Source of the DNA: Panax quinquefolius
Lineage: Eukaryota; Streptophyta; Magnoliopsida; Apiales; Araliaceae
Length of the DNA stretch: 64,000 bases
Reading direction: 5' to 3'
Assembly: GCA_020205615.1 (NCBI GenBank)
Contig: CM035166.1
Coordinates: 89,271,043 to 89,335,042 of the forward strand
Position 1 is the first letter of the stretch. Each line of letters starts with the position of its first letter. The notes below the pieces were generated by a model. That model ran no database searches, was not told where the DNA came from, and worked only from the letters and a program-made list of their open reading frames with translations. A program made the translations under genes and the position numbers. Below are positions 47,598 through 59,847 of this stretch, in pieces.

Positions 47598-48098
47598 ATC
47601 TCCCCTCCTTATGAAATTTCATCCCCGAAATTTACGTACCTGGTATTTCAAAGAGTTGAGAATACCTTACTTTCATTTCAGATTCCATCTTCCATGTCAT
47701 CATGATTTCTCCATTGCTCATCTCCTCATATTTGAGGATATCATTCTAGAATACGACTTTCAAAACAAGGGTTAATTGAACAAATTAACATATCACATAA
47801 TATCCCGATATTATGACTGACCAACAAATAAGCTTAGGTAGGACACACTAGCGAAGGATTTACTCGTCTCTCCCCTCCTAGTTCTATTCCCCGATCTCCG
47901 CCAGAGATCATATCCCTAAGCTCTGATACCAACTGTGACTCATGTCCCAACCATGGACAGCACCTCACAGTGGTACCTATCAGTTTGCCACCGCAGAACG
48001 GCGTCCCCTACGGAGAGTCTGGCTTCGGTGCATCCCCCATCAACAGGAAGTCACCAGCGAGAGGCTCGGGGCTCTTTACTTATAGCTCTGATACCAAT
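47598..48098 (-). mobile_element. Array internal 2
   Basis: Same content as internal 1. The primer site TTGGTATCAGAGC is intact (minus strand 48098-48086), and the purine tract lies beside LTR 2. Confidence 0.88.
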
Positions 48099-51000
48099 TG
48101 TGACAACCCCAAAATAGGTCCATTCCATCCAACCCATTTTGAGTCACCAAATACATGGTACAGAAAACAACTACAACTTTATTAATAAAATTGTCGTGCA
48201 AGATACGACAACATTTAAACTGTGAGTTTAAATACAAATATATACCAACTGTGACTCATGTCCCAACCGTGGACAGCACCTCATAATGACACCTTACATA
48301 AAGGTATAGTCGAAAACTATTTTAGAAATTAAAATATTTGGAAAGTGTTCAAGGAAACCTTCTTACATGGGAGGCCGCGCGTACAGGTTATTATAGATAT
48401 CATATGCCCACAAAATTATCCTTGGTTGACCAAATAGACCCCAAAGAAAAACGAGAAGATTACTATCATATTCTTCCCAATGGTGTGTCTTCTCTTGACA
48501 TATCATTATCTCCACCGTCTCTAATTGAGAATTATACTTCAACCAAACTCCAAGATTATATAGGTAGTGCTCGTATATATACTCAGTAAGTGGATGAGCA
48601 CATCTCACGTCTTATGATGATGACGAGGTTGTATCTCATTAAACATCTTGTATGATAGTGGCAAAACACCCTTCCAACGTTGGGTTCGCTTCACCTATTT
48701 GATTCAACAAATATAACTACTAAATGATGACCACCGCTCTATTCCTCATTACCCTCGCTTGTCCAAATACTACACTCTTATTACACGAAAGGAATTGTGA
48801 AATAGAAGGGTGAGCACAACTAGCTTCGATAAAGAATATTATGACTAAAGATAATTAAATTATCAATAGACTTCATCGATAATAAATCGTAGATTTAGAA
48901 CATATGGTAGATAATAAAACTTTTCAACCATAGTTGCGGCGAACGAAGCGATCCATTAGAAGAGTCAAATAGACTATAAAGTCTATTATCTTCTCCATGT
49001 TAAAAGTCCACCAACAATGTTTTATCCCTGTAACATCAATCAACAATTCCTGTCCACAATCACATGTATAACTCATAATCGTAATTGTTGTTCTAAATTC
49101 CTTTTCTCATCCAGGACAAAGATAATTTTCATCACCTGAAACATCAAAGATCATGGTTATACCAAATCACAGTTCATGTTCATAATCATACTAATAAATT
49201 CATCTTTGCACTACGGGCCAAAGATATTCATCAACAGACCATCTTTGCACTACATGCCAAAGATATTCATCAATAATTCATCTTTGCACTACGGGCCAAA
49301 GATATTCATCAATAAGTCATCTTTGCACTACGGGCCAAAGATATTCATATCTCAAAGAAATATATAATCATTTCAGAATTTATATAAACAATAATTATAA
49401 CCATGTTGATCAATTCACCTTTGCACTTAAGCTAAAGATATTCAATTATAAATTCAATGGTCATTATCATACCAGTCACAATTCAACTTTTCACTACTGG
49501 CCAAAGAGAACCCTAGTCATGATCATACCAATAATCTACCCATCTTTACATTCCAGTGAAAGAGAATTTCAACATCAGGGTTATAAAAATGTTATATATG
49601 ATAATAAAATCAATATAATCAACATATAGATTTAATCTCCAGAGTAATATTCATAAATCAACTATAATTTGGTTAGAAAAAGAAACCAATTTTGTAGTGA
49701 ATAGTAACTCGTGAATAGTAACTCGTGAATAGTAACCCGTCGTAAATAGTAACTCATGAATAGTAAATCGTGAATAGTAACTCGTGAATAGTAACTCATG
49801 AATAGTAACTCGTGAATAGTAACTCATGAATAGTAACCCCGACATGAAAAAGTTCTAAATTTGATAAAAAGTTCAAACCAATATTTCGACATAATGATAT
49901 TGAAGAAATAATATCACTTACGAAGAAAATAACATCCCTTTCAATCCCTTAAAACCCCTTACTATCACTTACTATCCCTTACCTAAAAAGCGAAGATTTA
50001 CATTTGGAATAACGAAAAACGAACTTGCACTTATAGCAACACTCAAGATATCAAAATACTCACAAAAATACACTCGATAATATAAAGAGAAAAATAGAGA
50101 GAAAACTTCAGTTTCTGGTGTGTTTTTCAATTCTAACCTAAGCACCATATTTATAGGAAAATGTTTAGAACACCAAAGCAGAAAATTTAATAAATTAATA
50201 ATATATATATATATATATATATTAAATTTTCACACCAACCTTTGAATCATCCAATTCAGCACGTTTGACAACCCACCAACAATACAATAAAATGTTTTTT
50301 ATATTTAAAATATTTTAAACTCCAAAAATCAATTATTTCAGAACTTCAGAACATCAATAATTCATAATAAATAGCCCTTTTATCCGAAAAATCGAATTTC
50401 GCAAATTTTTATAGGAAATTCAATTCTCTACAACTTTGCAGAAGAAAGTTTTTCCAAATTCCAAACAAAAATTGACCGAAATCCACATACGGACGATTTT
50501 ACATGCTATAATCAAATTTCGAATTCAAGAAATGGGGTCCACCAACACACAAAAACATGTGTTAATCATTTAATGCAACAAAAATACTCTTCCTCCTCAT
50601 ATACTCATATATCCCACATTCATTGTAAAAATATCATCATTATTATATTATAATAATATAATAAAATATTATTTTATCAGAAAAGATAAAATATCGATTT
50701 TCAACAATTGTCACTGTAAAAATTTTCTCCATCTATATCCACATAAAATGAATATTTTCCTCATCATATAAATCAATAATTAATTATTCATAAATAATAT
50801 TACGGAATCACAATAATGACAACCAGGCAGTTCCCAGGAAAGAGGGGGCTTTCCAATAAGGATTTCTCCTTACTGGCGCGCAATTAGGTGACCAAACCTC
50901 TCCTTAGACAAAACTTTCTAGACATTGCCAATAATGTTATCTAATAATATTATTCAGATAATATGAATTATTGCTCTGATAATAGAAAATACTATGTAGT

Positions 51001-51529
51001 GACAATTATTGAAACAACAATAATATAAAATATCAACGTAGAAATTATTGAATCAATAAAATAAAATACTGAACATTAATTACTGTAACAAGTATTGAGT
51101 AGTGCCTTCTTACGTAAGAATCAATAATTCAAAAATATCATGCAATATCGTAGTGTACTTCTTGTCTGAACAACGCGTATTACTATGTTTTAACCAATTG
51201 GGTATTCCAACAATGTTAATCAGAATAACTCACGCTTATTATTTATAAACAACTTATACTTTTCGTTTTTCTTCATCCAATCGCTTTCCGTTATGGGGCC
51301 CACAAAAGGTCTTACTGTCATCGTCATTTATATTCCCAAAGCGGAAGAATATTCCACGACCAAACGAATATTCTCCGACAACAATGAGTATTTTATAACC
51401 ACTTGCTTATTTTGAAAAAAAATTCATATATCACCCTTAACTTTAAACTTTTATCAATTTAACCATTTACTGAATAGTAATTAAAAGAAAAATTGAATAC
51501 TTTTATTTCATAAAATTTGGGGTCTTACA
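48099..51529 (-). mobile_element. Array LTR 3
   Basis: 3,431 bp, TGTGACAACCCC..GGGGTCTTACA. By eye it is closest to LTR 1 in the 14-bp repeat region. Confidence 0.93.
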
Positions 51530-52021
51530 ATCTCCCTCCTTATGAAATTTCATCCCCGAAATTTACGTGCACTGTATTTCAAAGAGTTGAGAATACCTTA
51601 CTTTCATTTCAGATTCCATCTTCCATGTCATCATGATTTCTCCATTGCTCATTCCTGTATTTCAGATATCATTCTAGAATACAGCTTCAAAACAAGGGTC
51701 AATTGAACAAATTAACATATCACATAATATCCCGATATTATGACTGACCAACAAATAAGCTTAGGTAGGACACACTAGCGAAGGATTTACTCGCCTCTCC
51801 CCTCCTAGTTCTATTCCCCGATCTCCGCCAGAGATCATATCCCTAAGCTCGATACCAACCGCGACTCATGTCCCAACCATGGACAACCCTCACAATGGTA
51901 CTTATCGGTTGCCACCCATGAGCCAAGCGTCCCTACGGAGAGTCCGCTTCTGTGCATCCCCATCAACAGGAAGTCACCAGCAAGAGGCTCGGGGCTCTTT
52001 ACTTATAGCTCTGATACCAAT
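51530..52021 (-). mobile_element. Array internal 3
   Basis: 492 bp, same layout as internals 1 and 2, with an intact primer site at 52009-52021 (minus strand). Confidence 0.88.
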
Positions 52022-55000
52022 TGTGACAACCCCAAAATAGGTCCATTCCATCCAACCCATTTTGAGTCACCAAATACATGGTACAGAAAACAACTACAAC
52101 TTTATTAATAAAATTGTCGCAAGAAGATACTGACAACATTTAAACTGTGAGTTTAAATACAAATATATACCAACTGTGACTCATGTCCCAACCGTGGACA
52201 GCACCTCATAATGACACCTTACATAAAGGTATAGTCGAAAACTATTTTAGAAATTAAAATATTTGGAAAGTGTTCAAGGAAACCTTCTTACATGGGAGGC
52301 CATGCGTCTAGGTTATTATAGATATCATATGCCCACAAAATTATCCTTGGTTGACCAAATAGACCCCAAAGAAAAACGAGAAGATTACTATCATATTCTT
52401 CCCAATGGTGTGTCTTCTCTTGACATATCATTATCTCCACCGTCTCTAATTGAGAATTATACTTCAACCAAACTCCAAGATTATATAGGTAGTGCTCGTA
52501 GATATATACTCGATGAAGTGGATGAGCACATCTCTGCTCTTATGATGATACTGAGGTTGTATCTCATTAAACATCTTGTATGATAGTGGCAAAACACCCT
52601 TCCAACGTTGGGTTCGCTTCACCCTATTTGATTCAACAAATATAACTACTAAATGATGACCACCGTTCTATTCCCTTGTTACCCTCGCTCGACCCAGCTA
52701 CACTCTTATTACCTGAAAGGAATTGTGAAATAGAAGGGTGAGCACAACTAGCTCAGTAAAGAATATTATGACTAAAGATAATTACATTATCAATAGACTT
52801 CATCAGTAATAAATCAGAGATTTAGAACATATGGTAGATAATAAAACTTTTCAACCATAGTTGCAGCGGAACGAGCAATCCATTAGAAGAGTCAAATAGA
52901 CTATAAAGTCTATTATCTTCTCCATGTTAAAAGTCCACCAACTATGTTTTATCCCTGTAACATCAATCAACAATTCATGTCCACAATCACATGTATAACT
53001 CATAATCGTAATTGTTGTTCTAAATTCCTTTTCTCATCCAGGACAAAGATAATTTTCATCACCTGAAACATCAAAGATCATGGTTATACCAAATCACAGT
53101 TCATGTTCATAATCATACTAATAAATTCATCTTTGCACTACTGGGCCAAAGATATTCATCAACAGACCATCTTTGCACTACATGCCAAAGATATTCATCA
53201 ATAATTCATCTTTGCACTACGGGCCAAAGATATTCATCAATAAATTCATCTTTGCACTACGGGCCAAAGATATTCATATCTCAAAGAAATATATAATCAT
53301 TTCGAAATTTATATAAACAATAATTATAACCATGTTGATAAATTCACCTTTGCACTTAAGCTAAAGATATTCAATTATAAATTCAATGGTCATTATCATA
53401 CCATCCACAATTCAACTTTTCACTCTTTGCCAAAGAGAACCCTAGTCATGATCATACCAATAATCTACCCATCTTTACATTCCAAAGAAAGAGAATTTCA
53501 ACATCGTGGTTATAAAATGTTATATATGATAATAAAATCAATATAATCAACATATAGATTTAATCTCCGAGTAATATTCATAAATCAACTATAATTTGGT
53601 TAGAAAAAGAAACCAATTTTGTGAATAGTGAATAGTAACTCGTGAATAGTAACTCGTGAATAGTAACTCATGAATAATAGTAACTCGTGAATAGTAACTC
53701 ACTAATAAGAACTCCGAACATGAAAAAGTTCTAAATTTGATAAAAGTTCAAACCAATATTTCAACATAATGATATTGAAGAAATAATATCACTTACGAAG
53801 AAAATAACATCCCTTTCAATCCCTTAAAATCCCTTACTATCACTTACTATCCCTTACCTCAAAAGAGCGAAAGATTTCATTTGGAATAACGAATTGAATC
53901 GAACTTGCAACCGTAGAAACACTCAAGATATCAAAATACTTACAAGAATACACTCGATAATATAGAGAGAGAAAAATAGAGAGAAAACTTCAGTTTCTGG
54001 TGTGTTTTTCAATTCTAACCTAAGCACCATATTTATAGGAAAATGCTTAGAACACCAAAGCAGAAAATTTAATAAATTAATAATATATATATATATATAT
54101 ATATTAAATTTTCACACCAACCTTTGAATCATCGAATTCAGCACGTTTGACAACCCACCAACATTACAAAAAAATGTTTTTTATATTTAAAATATTTTAA
54201 ACTCCAAAAATCAATTATTTCGGAACTTCAGAACTTCAATAATTCATAATAAATAGCCCTTTTATCCGAAAATTTGAATTTTGCAAATTGTTATAGGAAA
54301 TTCAATTCTCTGCAACTTTACAGAAGAAAGTTTTTCCAAATTCCAAACAAAAATTGACCGAAATCCACATACGGACGATTTTACAAGCTATAATCAAATT
54401 TCAGTCAAGAAATGGGGTCCACCGACACACAAAACATGTGTTAATCATTTAATGCAACAAAAATACTCTTCCTCCTCATATACTCATATATCCCACATTC
54501 ATTGTAAAAATATCATCATTATTATATTATAATAATATAATAAAATATTATTTTATCGTAAAAGATAAAATATCGATTTTCAACAATTGTCACTTTAAAA
54601 AATTTTCTCATCTATATCCACATAAAATGAATATCTTCCTCATCATATAAATCAATAATTAATTATTTATAAATAATATTACGGAATCACAATAATGACA
54701 ACCAGCTAAAGCGCTCCTGAGAAAGAGGGGGCTTTCCAATAAGGATTTCTCCTCACTGGCGCGCAATTAGGTGACCAAACCTCTCCTTAGACAGAACTTT
54801 CTAGACATTGCCAATAATGTTATCTAATAATATTATTCAGATAATATGAATTATTGCTCCGATAATAGAAAATACCGTGTAGTGACAATTATTGAAACAA
54901 CAATAATATAAAATATCAACGTAGCAATTATTGAATCAATAAAATAAAATATTGAGCAAGAATTATCGTAACAATTATTGAGTAGTGCCTTCTTACGTAA

Positions 55001-55413
55001 GAATCAATAATTCAAAAATACTTCGTAAATATCGTATGCTACTTGTACGCAACAACGCGACATTCGTGTTTTTAACCACCGGGTATTCCAACAAAGATAA
55101 TACTGTGAATAACTATACAAGTTATTTATAAACAACTTATACTTTTCATTTTCTTCATCCAATCGCTTTCGTTATGGGGCCCACATTAAGATCACTACCG
55201 TCAGCATTTAATATTCCCAAAGCAATAATAATATTCCACGACCAAATGAATATTCTTCGACAACAATGAGTATTTTATAACCACTTGCTTATTTTGAAAA
55301 AAAAATTCATATATCACCCTTAACTTTAAACTTTTATCAATTTAACCATTTACTGAATAGTAATTATAAGAAAAAATTGAATACTTTTATTTCATAAAAT
55401 TCGGGGTCATACA
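52022..55413 (-). mobile_element. Array LTR 4
   Basis: 3,392 bp. It ends GGGGTCATACA where the others end GGGGTCTTACA, then the TSD AGATT. Being the right-most LTR of a minus-strand element, its end is the outer 5' or 3' border of the original insertion. Confidence 0.93.
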
Positions 55414-55630
55414 AGATTAGTTTGAACTTGGGAAGTAACGACGAGAATCAAATGAAAAGATACATGTCTTAGTTCAACGAATAATAAGCTTTGTGTTGAT
55501 CTTACTAAGAAGATTTGCAAATATGAAGAGGAAAATGGAGTTGGTTATTGTAATGAATGAAAAAGAGGGAATTAAATGTAATGAAGTTATGTTATTTTTA
55601 ATTTGTAAGCATACCCCAATTATGTAATGA
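55414..55630 (+). pseudogene. Captured coiled-coil exon, downstream half, with frameshifts
   Basis: After the TSD the frame continues SLNLGSNDENQMKRYMS and hits a stop. In other frames NNKLCVDLTKKICKYEEENG (about 55480-55540) and ELVIVMNEKEGI (about 55542-55580) follow. Heptad-like charged residues continue the coiled coil of 40133-40273, so the exon was already decaying or has suffered two indels since capture. Confidence 0.7.
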
Positions 55631-56860
55631 AGTTCTGTTTTATTAAATTTGAAATTGAAATGGAGTTGATTATTGTTAAAATCTTATTCATACTTTTATG
55701 AAACAAAATAATTTTATGTAGTTGTTTACTGTAATCATATTTATTTACATTTAGCACAAAAAGTGTTCTCTGTCAATGTTATTGATGTGATGAATTGGTA
55801 TGTTCCTATAGCATAGATTGTACCTCCAATTTTAATTTTCCAGCAGATTTGTTATAGTTATTATTGTCTCATTTGGATTGTTATTTTTTTCAAATGAAAG
55901 CTATGGTAAAGTTTTATTCCTTCAAAAAAGTATACTCCACACAAGGTGAGACCATCACAGTTATATAGGAGTTGCTTTTGATTGGTATGCTTATTTACAG
56001 AACTGAAGAGGCTCTGGCTTTTCTGCTGTTATTTGGTATGCTTTTTTGTAGTCTTTTTTTATGCTAAAAGTGAATCCAAACTTTGATAATAAGGGTTCTG
56101 GCCTATAATTAAACATAACTAACCACTTTATAACTTCCCACATGTAGTTCCTTCAATTTAAAAAAAATTGCCAAGTTCTGTCCTGTTTTGCATACCAAAC
56201 CAATCAAACATGTTCCAAACTTCATCCAAAGCAATTAACTCATTACAACTAAATCAAACTAAATCCAAATCAATTACAACCGTTATACATTTGTAGAAAA
56301 TTGTCATTAAAAATCACGTGTTTTCCAACCATTCTACATTACCATAATTTTACAACAAAATGAAACATCCAAAGTACCACATAGCTACAGAATTACAAGT
56401 CTTAAATATCCAAAGTATGTATCAAAGGGTTACAACCATGTCAGTATTCTAAATCAGCCCCAAAATATATACTAAAGCTGCCCCAAAAAGTGTACTAAAA
56501 TAGCCCCAAAAGATATACATCTTGCAGCTCCAAAAAATATCCATAATATCCACTGTGTCTGCCTTCACTGTCTCTCATCTGCATGGGTACTTTCAGATTA
56601 TGTTCCACTGCCCTGTCTTGATCTCTGCCTCCTAGTTGCACTCCTCTCCCCATCTACAGTCCCATTTCCAGTACGTAGAACCGTTGCCTTGTTTTCTTTT
56701 CACCTATCAAGTACCAAATGTCAGTATGTACATAATCAAATTGAAAAAACATATTATTGTGATACATACATGCATGCTTATCTTTCAAACAATATTTTCA
56801 TTCCAACTCCCCTTCTTTCAAAGGTACTGATTACAAAGCAGAGACAAAGGGTAATTAATT
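55631..56860 (+). other. Captured or filler DNA of the Pack-MULE right half
   Basis: No recognised gene. A short repeat of the type gccccaaaa followed by ..atatac occurs four times at about 56457-56540. The rest is AT-rich and intron-like. Confidence 0.45.
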
Positions 56861-56869
56861 ACCAGCAGA

Positions 56870-57415
56870 GACAAAGGGAGGGAGAACGAGAGAGAAAAAA
56901 CCTAGATTTCTTGCCAAAATTGAGGTACCCATCACTGCTTTTGAAAATATCCAAATAAATCGAACAAAAACCCTAGTTTTTAACGATCAATAGCTAAAAT
57001 CAAACACAAAATCGTACATACCTTGTACCAACGAAGATTTAAGCCATATATTTGTAGATAAAAACCCTAGATTGCATGCCTTTAAGCTCGTCGGTCGTCG
57101 GTTGGTCTCTCTCTCTTTCTCTCTCTCTGGCAACGAAGATTGCTGAAATGAGAAGTATAAGGATAAAACAAAACTAATGAAGGTTATTTTGTTGCCGCTT
57201 ATTCCACGTATGATTGACCCTCTCCAAGCCACGTCTTTTTTTCTTTTTTTTATAAATCCATGTAGGAAAATATTTAACGGTCGTTCAATCAATATAACAG
57301 AATGACCCAATTTTACTATTTTAATTAGTTTAATGGGGTAATTCAAAAAATTAAAAGTTCAATGATATATTAGATAAAATTTGTTAAGTATAGCGGTGAA
57401 AAACTTAGTTTTGCG
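56870..57415 (-). repeat. Right inverted repeat of the MULE
   Basis: The inverse complement matches 35703-35897 joined directly to 39218-39430, then more loosely to about 39600. It contains the uninterrupted target site of the 3,320-bp LTR (gacgtggcttggagaggg on the minus strand, about 57219-57236). A CT-rich run at 57105-57126 matches the GA-rich run of the left arm. Confidence 0.88.
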
Positions 57416-57460
57416 GATATAATAAACATGTGACAAATCCTCTCCATTTATATCTTCGGA

Positions 57461-57461
57461 G

Positions 57462-57511
<50 letters not shown>
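57461..57511. repeat. (TA)n microsatellite
   Basis: About 25 TA units in the left arm of the second inverted-repeat element. The right arm has a related TA-rich run at about 61799-61856. Confidence 0.9.
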
Positions 57512-57514
<3 letters not shown>

Positions 57515-57621
57515 GAAAGTTCAACTGCATAAATATTAAGTAACATAATTTCTTAAAGAGCAGAACTATTAAAAGCCAAATCCGTGGCTTCATTCCGCAT
57601 CTTTTCTAAAAACCCAAAATC

Positions 57622-57873
57622 GTGCCCAGCTACTATTCTCTCCAAATCGAAAGCCCTAGCTTTTCTCTTTTATCTTCTGTCCAAATGCTTCTCTCTAAAT
57701 CACTGAAGATTTGCGACCGTGCCCTATTGCAAGCAGAGCTAAATCGGAACCGTGCCCTAGCTTCTCTGTTCTCTTTTCTCTCCAAATCACTGAGAATCGC
57801 GACCATGCCCTATTTCGTTGTGGATGAAAGCAGGTATGTGTATGTAATAGATTCTTTTTCTATTTTCTTCTGA
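57622..57873 (+). other. Conserved 83-codon open stretch, left arm
   Basis: Open in the left arm and, with few substitutions, in the right arm (61432-61683, minus strand). Reads LQIESPSFSLLSS, LLSKSLKICDRALLQAELNR and FSFLSKSLRIATMPYF. The LSKSLKI/LSKSLRI part is an internal repeat about 100 bp apart in DNA. I do not recognise it. It has no clear ATG and may be 5' UTR or first-exon DNA of the captured gene. Confidence 0.4.
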
Positions 57874-58043
57874 TTTTTCTGTGATGATATGCTTATTGCT
57901 TGAAGTTTCGTTGTGGTTGAAGTTTATTCAACTTTGAAGGTCCTTTAATTTTACTAGGATGCCCTGTTTTTCAAATTTTCACCTTCAAACTAGTTTCGTA
58001 TTGTTGAACAACTAGGTATGCTAAATATAGATACTTTTTGAGA

Positions 58044-58349
58044 TTTTATATTGTTTTGGCTTATTCTTTAATTGAGAATGATAACTTGGAGAGAGCCCAT
58101 GAAGTAATGCAGTGTATGGTGAGGAATTTTGCTAAAATTGGGAGGTTAAAGGAGGCTGTTTGTATGGTTATTGAGATGGGAAATCAGGGGTTAGTGTTGA
58201 AGACTTGGACTTTGAATTTTGTTGTTGGTGTTGCTGTTAAAATGGGTATGATTGATGTTGCAGAGAATGTGTTTGATGAAATGTGTGAAAGAGGAGTGTC
58301 TACTAATTCTTGCAGTTTTAAGTTGATAGAAATTGTACAGGGAAAATAA
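58044..58349 (+). pseudogene. PPR protein fragment, left arm
   Basis: Reads [57 protein letters not shown] and [20 protein letters not shown]. The helix-turn-helix pattern with [17 protein letters not shown] and [17 protein letters not shown] is the 35-residue pentatricopeptide repeat; about two and a half repeats are present. PPR proteins bind organelle RNA. No start codon, targeting peptide or other repeats are present, and the frame ends at 58349, so it is a captured piece, not a gene. It is uninterrupted, so capture is recent or the region is constrained. Confidence 0.88.
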
Positions 58350-59847
58350 GGATTTTCTAAAATTTAGAGAAATAAATAGAAATTAAGACATAAAAAAATT
58401 AATATTAAAAGGATAAAATAGTAATGTTTCTAAAGTTATAGAGGTAAAAGAATAATAATAAAAAAATGATCCAATCACACACCAAATGTATAGGTGACAG
58501 TTTTTTTTGATGATTTTGAGTTACAACTTATGGTTATTAAAATAAATAGTTATTTTGTTATTCAATAACAATTACATTTTATTCACTCTTATTTTTTTAA
58601 CATCTTCCCCTCTCTTTCACTATTTATCATCTCTTAAATTCTCAATACGTTAAATGAGCTTGCAATTTTGTATAATTTGCTCAACATTACAAATTCTTAC
58701 ACTGGCATATTAAAAATGCAAGGGATGCATCTAATCATATGCTACCTTCCAAATAAAATTGCTTCATGTGTTACTTCTTCCCTTTAGAATAGGGAAGATT
58801 TACTTTTTATGACGATTTTCTTTACATATACTCCCTTTGCTGCTTTCATCTAAAATGAAAAGAATTGAACTTTGCTGCTTTCATTACAAGATTGCCCTTT
58901 TACTTTCTTGTTCTACTTGCTCTGCACCTCAAATTGGGTTTAAACCATGGCCATCAAATATTCCTGTTTTCACCTTGGACAATATTTACATCAAATATTC
59001 CTCTTTTTTTTGCAGGGGTAGTACATTGATAGATACTAGTAATCGATTTGATAGAATCCGTGGATGATGATTTTGGAATTTGGAGGTGAAGCTTTTGAAA
59101 ATTGACAAAGCTATCGTCAATTTCAATGATTAATGGAGGAATGTAATAGTTTAGTTATATGTTTTTTTTTTAGTTTTAGCTTCTGCCTCTTAACATTCTA
59201 TTATCTATTAGTAGTACCATAATGTTTTGAGACATGCAAGTTCATGCAATTGTAATGGCATTGAAAATTTTGGCAGAATGAAAGCTAGGCAAAATGTTGG
59301 GACCGTCTCATTGTCATTGTCATTTGCTTGAAACATCCATAGAATTTGTTATGTGGCATTTGTCATTATGCTATTCCTGTGGATCATCCGTAGAATTTGT
59401 AACATAGCTCATATATGTCACTATTTAGCCAATGAGCTACGCTCTGTCAGAACTTGGCTTTAGATTCAAAGCTTCTTTAGTTGGATCCCCGCAATATTCT
59501 TTTTCTTCTTCTAATCTATGTTCTAAAGTGATTTTTGTGTAAAACTTTGCCCCCACAATGGCATTTGTCTTTATTATGTTGTCATACATTTTTATTTATA
59601 TCTACTGAAGTTATTTCCATTGATAGAAAGAAAGATAAAAATTAATAAACGTGAACTGAAAGGCATATACCATATTAATATAAACTGATCCAAAGAGTCG
59701 TCACTAACAAGCCGAGGCAGTAGCCAGCCTATTGGTTTGAAGAAACAATTACACCTCACTTGGTTTTTTTTTACCAACTACACAGTTCTGTTAAATGATC
59801 AAAAACATTAAAAGCCAGCAAATAAAATGAACATTCTATTAGTTCTT
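58350..59847. other. Loop DNA, unassigned
   Basis: AT-rich. A short plus-strand open segment at 58837-59067 has no known match. The 240 bp before 59847 is probably the 3' UTR of the SKP1 fragment on the minus strand. Confidence 0.4.

Larger units (their letters stand above)
40274..55413 (-). mobile_element. Tandem chromovirus-derivative array: four LTRs, three internals
   Basis: LTRs at 40274-43638, 44133-47597, 48099-51529 and 52022-55413 alternate with internals of 494, 501 and 492 bp. All are on the minus strand. A single perfect TSD AGATT flanks the whole array (40269-40273, 55414-55418); no inner junction has a TSD. Every internal has a chromodomain tail, a purine tract and an iMet primer site but no gag or pol. 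The simplest origin is one insertion of a non-autonomous element followed by repeated unequal crossing-over between LTRs. Confidence 0.93.
35703..57415. mobile_element. Mutator-like element (Pack-MULE) with captured coiled-coil gene fragment
   Basis: Long terminal inverted repeats begin GGCAAAACTAAG on the left and CGCAAAACTAAG (read inward) on the right. The flanks carry a perfect 10-bp duplication GATATAATAA (35693-35702 and 57416-57425), the size expected for Mutator elements (9-11 bp). Removing the 3,320-bp solo LTR and the four-LTR array leaves about 3.2 kb. That core has no transposase but contains an exon encoding a coiled-coil protein, with introns, so host genomic DNA was captured. 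It would need transposase in trans. Confidence 0.88.

Noticed and set aside
40469..52583. Repeated 80-110-codon open frames near the 5' side of each array LTR (for example 44376-44627)
   Set aside because: Present in all four LTRs and open on both strands, so they look like an uninterrupted stretch of LTR. No domain recognised. I could not exclude a small LTR-encoded protein but have no evidence for one.
40133..55600. A functional host coiled-coil gene split by the LTR array
   Set aside because: The exon lies between MULE inverted repeats, has a stop and at least two frameshifts downstream, and no further exons are seen. A captured fragment is more likely.
58044..58349. A functional PPR gene
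   Set aside because: Only two to three repeats, no start codon or targeting sequence, and an inverted second copy in the opposite arm.
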